From assembly GCA_038496445.1 (NCBI GenBank), contig JALMLS010000642.1, positions 1 through 64,000 on the forward strand: a DNA stretch of 64,000 bases, given 5' to 3'. The stretch comes from Trichosphaerium sp. ATCC 40318 (Eukaryota > Discosea > Flabellinia > Trichosidae). The position numbers and the translations under genes are program-made. This document shows, one piece after another, positions 10,044 to 18,796 of the stretch (the first letter of the stretch is position 1; the number at the start of each line of letters is the position of its first letter). Under the pieces are notes generated by a model that worked only from the letters and a program-made list of their open reading frames with translations, did no database searches and was not told the origin of the DNA.

Positions 10044-11137
10044 ATGACCACTAATCCTATTCAAATACCTCTCGTATTGATCCTGCTTTCTTCCTTTGTG
10101 ATTGCTTCAATTGCTGTACGAGAAATACAATGTTATATCTATACCAATCACTCCATTGTAGGGCTCGTGCAGCTGTAGCGTCGAATCTAACATGTGTTTA
10201 CCAACGTCTTTCACAGACAGCTGTGATACAGGAGAAGTACCAGTTTGTATTGGCGATCCACCAGGTACTTAATACTGTCGTTGGAATGCTTATTATTATG
10301 TAGGTGATCCGTTCAAGCGATCTAAACGCGAACCTATTTGCAGATGTATATGTGTAGAAATTCCTAATCCGCCACCAACAAAAGCTCCAACACAACCACC
10401 GACTCTAGCTCCGACACCAGATCCATTTGCAAGCCATGACATCTTGAAGATTGATACAAGTTCGTATGATCTAAGAGGGTACACTCCGGTAGGAAGGTAC
10501 TTCAGCCGCACGTGTGACCCTGAAAGTACGTGATAGTATTGTGCCAAGAATTGCCTAATGTTACAACAGCTGACGGCTTATTCTCCGTTAATTCGTACTT
10601 GAGTACACTCATGAATGATCGTCAATTCTGGCCTAATTGTATGTCAACAATTGGAAACATTAGGTTTCTTCACTCTCATTCTTTCTGGTTCAACAATGTT
10701 AACGATGTGAAAAAGTATTTCTCATTCACCTGTCCTTACAACCACATAATTACAGGTACAACTTGTCTGTTTTTGGTGTCATTCTAGCTAAACGTGTCTT
10801 ACCACATCAGGTATACGTTCCACGTTTTATGCCAATGACAATGATCGGCGTTTCAGCTTTCAATGTGCCCCATTAAAGAATAACTATGCTGTAAACGATA
10901 CCCCAAGATTCAGATACCTTACAATTTGGTATTCAAGTTACAATTTTGTCTAGGTAATCGAAACAACTTAGTTTGACTTTTTATAGGGAAACTCAAAGAG
11001 GTTCTTGTGTGCATCCTGGAACCGGAAAATTTGGATTCATTGTTGGTGTCTCTAGTTACTACTCTAATGCTGTCGGTGATCGCCGTTTTGGATTTCTATG
11101 TGCTCTAATTGAAGATGTTGATAACGCACAACAATAG
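10044..11137 (+). CDS. dermatopontin-domain secreted protein, copy A
   Basis: Predicted secreted extracellular-matrix-like protein. Exon 1 encodes a signal peptide (MTTNPIQIPLVLILLSSF). Exons 2-3 give a small Cys-rich segment (GSCSCSVESNMCLP; CRCICVEIP) and a Pro/Thr linker (PPPTKAPTQPPTLAPTP). Exons 4-6 carry a dermatopontin/amebocyte-aggregation-factor-like unit with the diagnostic DR-aromatic-x-F-x-C motifs DNDRRFSFQCA and GDRRFGFLCAL. The exon ending near 10954 closes in TAG just before its donor (YSSYNFV, then stop), while the last exon still encodes the second half-repeat in good condition. Either an alternative donor (TTG|GTATTC) rescues the frame, a one-base indel broke the gene, or the protein ends there. 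First of three tandem copies. Confidence 0.75.
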
Positions 11138-11830
11138 CAACCTACATGTTCTTGTAATAAATTACTATCTTCCTTCGTCTACTTGAACTTTATAGTGTGA
11201 AGTTACTACTCGTTTCTATTTATTTGAGTTTGTTCACACTTATGTGCGCATGCAAGGTTCATTAAGTTGCTATGAGTTTTTCAGTTGGAGGATAAAATAT
11301 GGGAATATGTGGTTGCAACTGAATATTCCTTGAGATTTAAAGTTAGAAGCTCGACGCTTTCAGGAATCCTTAAAAACATTTCTTTTCGGAGCTAGTGCTC
11401 CTCTAACACAAAAAGTGTATCTCGAACTCTAACAATAAATGCTACAAAGCGTTAAGTCATACACAACAAAAACAAGTGAAACGTTTCCGGTTTTTTTTGG
11501 CTCTTCACGTGAATCTGAAAAAGTACAACGTACCTTGTTGAGACTTTGTAAAGTGTACAAACTTTACAATTTTGCCATTTTGCTTGTGGTTGCTCAATTT
11601 GATTCACGTGAAGAAAGAGAACTATCCAATAATTATCAGAAACGTTCTCGAAAATCCACTTCTCTCAGCATCTATGGATATCAAATTTCAGACATTCTTA
11701 GCTTTCTGTCCTACAATTTTATTCGAGTTTTTCCTTGTTGCTTTGCGCATTACTGCAATAATCTTTGATACGTTCGACAGTTAATAAATAAAACAACCCG
11801 TGATTTGTCGGGTTAACAGTTTCGAGTCCT
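11138..11830. other. intergenic between copies A and B
   Basis: Contains an open frame at 11439-11784 (two overlapping frames, one hydrophobic at its end) with no recognisable family. It also has a 13-nt inverted repeat of the TTCACGTGAA type (11503-11515 and 11601-11613) and a short GC hairpin (AACCCG...CGGGTT) near 11792-11814. I could not support a gene. Confidence 0.35.
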
Positions 11831-11843
11831 AATTCACATGAAA
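11831..11843 (+). promoter_or_regulatory. shared upstream element of dermatopontin-like gene B
   Basis: AATTCACATGAAA, identical to the element of copy A, sits about 80 bases upstream of the ATG at 11923. Confidence 0.5.
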
Positions 11844-11922
11844 TGTATGTAATCTATGAACCATGGACAAAAGTATATGAACGTCACTGTTTTAAAACAA
11901 TCTAACCTACTACCAACCAACA

Positions 11923-13090
11923 ATGACAACTTCTGTTATTCAAGCATTGACAGTCTTTCTGCTTATTTTTAAATTATTCATCAGTACAGTAATTTCGGTA
12001 TGGTAGCAAAGCTGTACATGCGTTTCTCACAATAGATTGATTCTAGGGATCGTGCACCTGCAGTGTTAAAGCCAACATGTGCCTACCAGATTCTTTATCG
12101 GACGCTTGTGGCTATGGTGAACGACCAGAATGTATTGGAGACCCACCAGGTATGTATAAACTAGAAGGTATTACATAGCTTACATTAGCAAAGGTGATCC
12201 TTTCAAGCGTGATGAGATATCCAAACGTAGTTCTATTTGTAGTTGCGTTTGTGTAGTAATACCTAATACTCCACCTACAAAAGCACCAACACCCTCGCCA
12301 ACAAGAGCTCCTACAACAGATCCAACAGCTCCACCAACCATTCCACTTTCAAGCTATGACATCTTATTGGTTAACACAACTGAAGTTGATGATAGAGGAT
12401 TCACTCGCGCGGGCATGGACTTTTATCGCTCCTGTGATTCTCTTTGTAAGTAAAAAGACGCTACCATGTTGTGATTTACCAGTATTTAGCATATGGATTT
12501 GTATCATTTTCCTCGAACTATGACTCAAACTTAGAAGATCGCTCTTTTTGGCCTAATTGTATGCCAGCCAAACAGAATACACACTTTCATAAAAGTGCTC
12601 GGCATTCTGCTCCAAATCATTTTTATTTTAGACGTGTCAATGAATTGAACCATTTTTTCAGTTTTGAGTGTTCTCCGGGTCATTTGATAACAGGTACAAT
12701 AAAACCCATTCTTTTTCTGAATTTTTTCTGATTTGAGTCATGTTCCAGCTATAAAAGGAGAGTACCATTCATTCTATAAAGATCGTTATTTCAGCTTTCA
12801 ATGCTCTGAGTTAGAAAATAGTCCGAATAGATTCAGATATCTGGATACTTGGTGGACAGGGTACAAGAATGAGTACTTGTAAGTCACTCATGCACACACT
12901 GAACATTGGAAGATATGTTAATTTTCGTTCTAGAGAATCTCATTCAACTGCATGCTGGCACGCAGAAACTAGAAGATATGGTTTCATTGTCGGCATTAAT
13001 AGTAGTCACGCTTATAATCGTAATGATAGGCGTTTCAACTTAAAGTGTGCTCTCATAGAAGATGTTGATAATGCTCAAGAATTCGTGTAG
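11923..13090 (+). CDS. dermatopontin-domain secreted protein, copy B
   Basis: Same architecture as copy A and frame-intact by my reading. It has a signal peptide (MTTSVIQALTVFLLIF), a Cys-rich segment (GSCTCSVKANMCLP, then DACGYGERPECIGDPP), a Pro/Thr linker (PPTKAPTPSPTRAPTT) and dermatopontin half-repeats. The last two exons contain FYKDRYFSFQCSEL and NRNDRRFNLKCALIED. The donor after WWTGYKNEYL is followed in phase 2 by the terminal exon, ending TAG at 13088-13090. Compared with A, D and E the signal peptide and the exon-4 region have diverged (ARHSAPNHFYF instead of SFWFNNVND), so B is the most diverged intact copy. Probable extracellular matrix or lectin-like adhesion role, from the family. 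Confidence 0.8.
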
Positions 13091-13536
13091 TTGTTAATAA
13101 ACAACCTTGGCTTTTTTTTTCAAGTTGTTCTCAACTGCCTCTAATTAGTCAATGGTCAACCTTCTCTACTAAAGGATTCCTTGGTGTACACGACGTTTTT
13201 TTGTACTAATAGATATTCTGAATGTTTGAGTCTTTCAGTAATGCGGTGATTTATTGTAAAGTAGGCTTTTACACAAAGCCGTTTGGATTCACGTTGATGT
13301 TATTTCATAGTGTTTTACAAAAAAAAAAACCGTTTCAACATGCAGACCTTAAGAGTTCTCAGCGCCATATGCAACGGTTTAGTTCTACATTATTTCAACC
13401 CCATCTAAGCTACAAAGAATTCTACTATAGTTCAATAGCAATCTTCGAGATGCATAGTGTTTTAAAAACTAGGTTGAAATAATGGAATGTGTCCTTTAAA
13501 TAATGTGTAGCATAGAGCTTAGTTTATGTTATTACA
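13091..13536. other. intergenic between copies B and C
   Basis: About 450 bases with a poly-A run near 13320 and no gene recognised. The TTCAC(A/G)TGA element found before the other copies was not seen here. Confidence 0.35.
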
Positions 13537-14652
13537 ATGTTAACCCGTGGCATATCGAGTTATCAATCCAGAGTCTACACTTCTCCCGTTCAAGTTTTTC
13601 TCGTTCTTCTTTCTTCATTTGTGGTTGCCACCTTTGCTGTACGAGAGCTATTCTAGGTAGAATCTCATCTAAGCTTTTATTAGGGCTCCTGCAGCTGTAG
13701 TACTCAGGGTAACCTGTGTCTACCATCTATTCCAGATAGTTGTGATTCTGATGAGAGGCCAGTGTGTTTCGACAATCCTCAAGGTGCTTATAATTTCTCG
13801 TGTCATTACTGATTGTAATGTTGATAGGTAATCCCTTGAAGCGAAGCCTAGCTAAACGAGCACCTATTTGTGCTTGCGTTTGTGTAAAAATCCCTATTCC
13901 ACCGACTAAAGCTCCAACATCATCGCCAACACCTGATCCACTGTCTACCTCTGACATCTTGATCGTTGATGTTTCTACATCAAATTATAGAGGATACACA
14001 GAAACAGGAACGATGTTCACACGTGAATGCAAACCTGAAAGTAAGTCACATTAAAAACCAGATTGGGTATTGACTTTGATCTTTTACAGCACATGGATTT
14101 TACAAGTTCAGTTCATTCTTTAGCTCTGTAACCAACGATAGGGCGTTCTGGCCTAGAGTTGTTGGAACGAGGACAAATATTAAGTTCATTGATTCTAATC
14201 CAGTATGGCACAATCACGTTGGCATTTTGAGACAAGATTTCACTTTCGAGTGTCCTAGCAATCACTTGATAACTGGTACAATGAGTCTTTGTGAAAACAC
14301 TTGTACTCATTTGTAATAGGCATGCGTTCGTATTTTTATCCAGTTATCTTTGACCGCCGTTATGATTTTCTATGTGCTTCATTAAAGAACAGCGATGGAA
14401 ATGTAGCACCAAGATTCAGATACCTTACTACTTGGTGGACATAATGATTACAGGTAAGACGCCATGTATGTAAACTGCTTGTTAAACTTGCCTTTTTGCT
14501 GTAGAGGATCACACAACACTCTTTGCCACCACGCTAGTACCAGAAGGCATGGCTTCCTTATTGGTGTAAGTAGCGAATACTCTACCATTTATGGCGATCG
14601 ACGTTTCAAAATTAAGTGTGCTCTAATTGAGGATGTTGATGATACTCAATAA
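13537..14652 (+). pseudogene. dermatopontin-domain secreted protein, copy C (frame broken)
   Basis: Starts at ATG 13537 with an N-terminally extended leader before the hydrophobic core (VFLVLLSSFVVATFA). Exon 2 gives GSCSCSTQGNLCLP, then a Pro/Thr linker, then MRSYFYPVIFDRRYDFLC. At the exon end near 14441 the frame runs into TAA just after TTWWT. Compared with copies D and E about eight bases are missing there, while the following exon (HASTRRHGFLIGVSS; GDRRFKIKCALIED) remains well preserved to TAA at 14650-14652. It may therefore be a recent pseudogene or may encode a shortened protein with one dermatopontin half. The truncated inverted copy at 18.35-18.8 kb derives from this gene, including its 3' UTR. 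Confidence 0.65.
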
Positions 14653-15304
14653 ACGCCAAACCCTTGTACTGCGACTGCAATAAATCGCTTTCCTTAACGC
14701 CCTATCACGTGATAGTACACCGCACGTGTTTTATGAATGAAGATGTGGACCATTTCAAGCGTTTGGTTGGACTGATCGAGACTATCAATATCGAAGGACA
14801 CAATAGGAAACAACAACAACAATTGCGAGCAGCAATCAAAACATCCCCTCACCCTCCCTAAAATCCTTTTTCTTTTTTTTGTAAAAATTATTTCTTTATT
14901 TTTCCTTCAAACACATTTGCAATTCACACGAGTGTTCTTAAATGTAGAATAAATCCGCTCGTGTGGCTACGCTAGAGCCACCAAAGACTGAGCGTCTTTC
15001 CTCCCAAGCGCGTCTCCCTTATATTGACAATGTTGTCCAATCTAATGTGCTAAACATCAGTTGTCACATTAGAAGGCTAAAACTGTATTAAGTTGTTGTG
15101 GCCACTATAAATTGGTAGGGTATAACAAGTACACATCTTTTTTTAGCCTAAAGAATAGAAACGGACAAACATGGCTCATGAAGATACCAAAGCCATAAAC
15201 TTGGTGATTTGAAAATGGAATTGAGGTTGTTAAAAACACTTGCTAGGCCTTGTTAAAGATTACTTCACTTAAAACAAACTAATTGATGTGTTGTTTTGCT
15301 CAGA
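14653..15304. other. intergenic, nothing recognised
   Basis: About 650 bases, locally T- and A-rich (14865-14905), with no convincing open frame, RNA or repeat unit. Confidence 0.35.
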
Positions 15305-15983
15305 ATGCTCACTAATACCAATGCTGTCTTAAATCTATTAAACCTTCCAGTTGAGATTCAGCTGGTTATTATCGATTTGGACTCATTTGTGTATTTAAAG
15401 TGGCCGCTTATTTCAAAACGCACAGCAATGACCACAAGGTTCGATAGTGAGATGAACAAGCATGGAAAGTGGCATGTAATGCAACAGTACTGGTAAACAT
15501 GGTATACAAGATGGAGAATGCAGGACATACCACGACAATGGCAAATTAATGAAGCTGGGTACTAACGTTGATGATGAACTACATGGAGAATATAAGAAGT
15601 GGTATGACAATGGCTGCTTGAGGGAGCAGTGTACGTACATCAATGGGATTTAGAAGGAGAAGTTCTGAATTGGAGTAAAAACGGCAAATGGAGGACCTGT
15701 TGTGTCAATGGTGCACTAGAAGGAGATTACTTAATATAACAATGGGAAATTGTTGGAGCAGGTTAATTACAGCAATGGTAAGAAAGAAGGAGAGTACAAG
15801 CGATGGTATAGCAATGGCTACTTGAAAGAGACATGTACCTACATCAATGATAAGCGAGAAGGAGAGTACAAGTATTGGTATAAAAACGAGCGTGAGATGG
15901 AGCACTATAATTACATCAATGATGAAAGACAAGGGAATACAAGACAAGTAACGATGACAATGACAAAGTGTAGTATAAATTAG
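15305..15983 (+). pseudogene. decayed F-box / MORN_2-repeat gene, copy 2
   Basis: Begins with an intact F-box-like leader (MLTNTNAVLNLLNLPVEIQ; then KWPLISKRTAMTTRFD) almost collinear with copies 1 and 3. The MORN-variant units continue only by changing frame: a stop at TGG TAA near 15494, another at GGGATTTAG near 15652, and a stop at ATATAA near 15740. Recognisable units (GEYKKWYDNGCL, GEYKRWYSNGYL, GEYKYWYKNE) lie in different frames. At least three disruptions make an expressed full-length protein unlikely. It lies 650 bases downstream of dermatopontin copy C. No introns are visible. Confidence 0.8.
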
Positions 15984-16278
15984 AATAATATTTTCATTTT
16001 CTAAGGGACTGTATTGGTTCTGTTGATTGCTTGGGTTATACTAAAATGTCGAAATAAAAGTCGAGCAAATGTCGAAGATATTGAACTGTTCGCCACAAAG
16101 GGAGACAACTGGGTTATGGCGCTCAGTCGCCGCTAGGCTCTGCCCCGCCAAAACCCCCTAAAAGGGCTTAAGTTTGGTCTTATTTTGCTATCTCTAATTC
16201 AGAGTCAGACCGTTGCTGACTTTCGTTGAAAGGTGGAATTGTGTTGTGGTAATTTATAAGACGTCAACTATAACGTTA

Positions 16279-18258
16279 ATGCACTGCAAGCAGGCTATTA
16301 GGCAAATTATTGAATCTTTGACACCTCTTCCATTCGATACAACGCTTGACTTTGATGTAAACCCTATACCAGCTATATTGAACTCCTTAATCGAGATTGC
16401 GCCATTAAACAGCAAAAAGAAGTACATACTGAAGATTGGAAGCCCAGAGTGGACCAAAAGCAAGACTGATAATGAGGGAAGCATATTACACACGTTATTA
16501 CGCGTAACCAATGGTGTAGGTTGCTGTACTGGAATTTTTAAGAGAAAAAGGATGTCAGCTGGTACGGACAGCTTAAATATGTCGCGTTACTAATAAAAAT
16601 TAGGTACCACGCGTCATAGGAAGTTGTACGATTGCTTCAATTTATCCCTTTAGGATTCACGTTTTTACAGGTTCAGACGCGTCAAAATACACTCTGGGCA
16701 CGCCATTACATCTACACTGAGGCTCATGGTTGTTTTTATAGGTAGAGAATGGATCTTAATGGAGCGCATGCCGGTAGGTTTCACTAATGTTAGATGATTA
16801 CTAAAAAGCATTGTAGGGGAAAGTACTGTCCGTAGAGTGGCCGAAAATGGACTTGAACGAAAAAAAAGAGTACCTAACACAACGCAAATAGGTTTTAACA
16901 ATACACTCAAGAGTAGTTCAAAAGTTGGTTGACTTTATGGCTTTTAAACAACAATTCAAGTTCCCTCGCATTGGCAGTTTTTCAAAAGAAACAGCGTACG
17001 TCATTAATCACAAGAAGTATCTTTTTCATGGTTCTTTGTACAAAAATCACGTGCAACAATGTGAACACCAAAGTGTCTCTTTTATTTTCTGAATAATCTT
17101 GCTCTAGGGGTACTTTATCAGTGCGTAACATAGTAGCGCTAGAGTGGTTACCTCAAAAAGAGATAGAGACCGGTAAATCAGTGCCTATCCATGGTCCATT
17201 CGACAGCTTTGGTGCCTATATTGGTAAGCGTAAAACAACAAAAAACTTCACCCCAAAAGCATTTCTAGTTATCTTGTTTATACTGGTCTTTTGGAACTCA
17301 TTGTTTTAGCCGAAAGTATCCTAACTTATTTATAATAGAGGCGTACTTAGAACGTCATGTGCCAATGCTAGAGAGTTCAATAGCTGCTCAAATCCCTCTT
17401 TTAGAGCGATTCCGGGAAGAAGTCATTAGAGGTTCTCTGCAAAGTATAGAAAATAAAGATAGCATTGTACTTGTTCACGGAGATTTAAACGCCTCAGTAC
17501 GTGCTCGGAACTAAGGATTTACAAAACCTCTATTGCGCTCTGTTTTGTTCTTTCTTTTTTTCAACGAAAAAGGTTTTGAGATATCTGACTTTGGTTTAGA
17601 ATATTCTTGTTCAAAGGTCAGATAAAGGAATAAAACTTAATATCGTGGATTGGGAGTTTAGTATTGCGGCGCCAGGAATAGTTGATTTTGCACGTGGGCT
17701 TGAGTTTATCAGAAAATCTGACGTAAACGATTATTTTCGTACATTGGCTCTAAAGGCTGCTATAAACGGAATAAATGATGGATCTCAGCATAATCAACTA
17801 AGAGAAGATATTTGCTTAGTTGAACGGTTAGTAAGGTACAATGATAAGCACACTTTAGAAAGTCCTTAAAACTTTTTTTTGACTTCTTTGAATGGCTATG
17901 AATGCGAAAAAAAATGAGAAAAAATTTACTGCAGCAAGGAAGCACTGGATATTCCCTAAAGTGAAGCTTGTCCTCTGTTGTAGTTAGTTAACTTCAAATT
18001 CTCTTATTGTAGATGGTTTTAGAATATGGTATTTATCGTACGATTTCACACCATCTACAATAAGAGAATCCCATTTGTCACCTTCACAAAAAAAGTGAAA
18101 TACAATTTGTTGGTTTTTATTGAAACCTAACTCTTTATCTTAGCCGGTTGGTCAGCGCTAATATATGGATAAAAGATCCAACTGAACGTCGTGAATTCAA
18201 AGACAGCCTTGTAAAAAAACTAAATTGTACATTAGCACGTTATATACCAGATCCCTGA
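16279..18258 (+). CDS. APH/choline-kinase-fold phosphotransferase
   Basis: Predicted small-molecule kinase of the aminoglycoside-phosphotransferase superfamily; the substrate is unknown. It starts MHCKQAIRQIIESL at 16279. N-lobe: the ATP-binding Lys region YILKIGSPEW and helix-C-like NEGSILHTLL. Hinge: EWILMERMPG (near 16745-16775). A mid segment FPRIGSFSKET precedes a GPFDSFGAY exon. Catalytic loop HGDLNASN spans the intron at about 17498-17605, and the metal-binding DWE follows in IKLNIVDWEFSIA. The last exon ends CTLARYIPDP and TGA at 18256-18258, with AATAAA signals right after. Introns are short, with donors such as GTACGT. The final intron contains the 72-nt hairpin at 17998-18069. The spliced order matches fungal and animal APH-domain proteins. 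Confidence 0.82.
17998..18069. repeat. 72-nt perfect-arm inverted repeat (hairpin) in an intron
   Basis: Arms of 20 nt at 17998-18017 (ATTCTCTTATTGTAGATGGT) and 18050-18069 are exact reverse complements, with a 32-nt loop between them. The hairpin sits inside the last intron of the phosphotransferase gene. The overall length is close to the 71-nt hairpin at 8995-9065, but the sequences are unrelated. It could be a mirtron-like or intronic small-RNA precursor, or a mobile-element footprint. Confidence 0.8.
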
Positions 18259-18304
18259 AATAAATAAAATGTTACTAAGCTGTTTGTTACAACGCTTCTT
18301 GGTA

Positions 18305-18780
18305 GAATACTGGCTGGTTTGTTGAAGTCGCAGTACCACTGTTTGGCGTTTATTGAGTATTGTTGACATCCTTAATAGCACTGAATTTGAAATAGTGATC
18401 ACCATAGGTGTAGTACTTGCACCAACGAGGAATCCATACCTTGGTACCTGTGTTTGTTAGAAGTACATGCGCTCCTTTGCAAAAGGTCAAGATGAACATG
18501 TTTTTATAAGCAAGCCTTACCTAATCATTACGAAAACTTGTCCAAGTAGTAAGGTATCTGAATCTTGGCGCTACATTTCCATCGCTGTTCTTTAATGAAG
18601 CACATAGAAAATCATAGCGGCGATCAAGGACAGCTGGATAAAAATACAAACGCATACCTAATACAATAATGAGTACACGTGTAGCCATTATTTTACCTAA
18701 GACATTTGTAATTGGCACTCGAAAAACTACAGGAACTAAGTTCCTATGGTCAAAACCCGTCAATTCTAAATATCACGCTT
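18305..18780 (-). pseudogene. truncated inverted copy of dermatopontin-like gene C
   Basis: The minus strand reads MRLYFYPAVLDRRYDFLC and then KNSDGNVAPRFRYLTTW, nearly identical to copy C. It hits TAG right at the exon end (FRND, then stop), and a strongly altered last exon follows (NTGTKVWIPRWCKYYT; KFSAIKDVNNTQ, stop at 18350-18352). The homology continues through the 3' UTR of copy C (CAATAAACGCCAAAC, then GTACTGCGACT). The signal peptide, Cys-rich and linker exons are absent. This is a 3'-end duplication of copy C in inverted orientation, placed between the phosphotransferase and GTPase genes. Confidence 0.75.
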
Positions 18781-18796
18781 GGAAAGAGCACCCACA

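Noticed and set aside
11790-11840. tRNA-like box (TTTCGAGTCC)
   Set aside because: No A box, acceptor stem or cloverleaf could be found around it.
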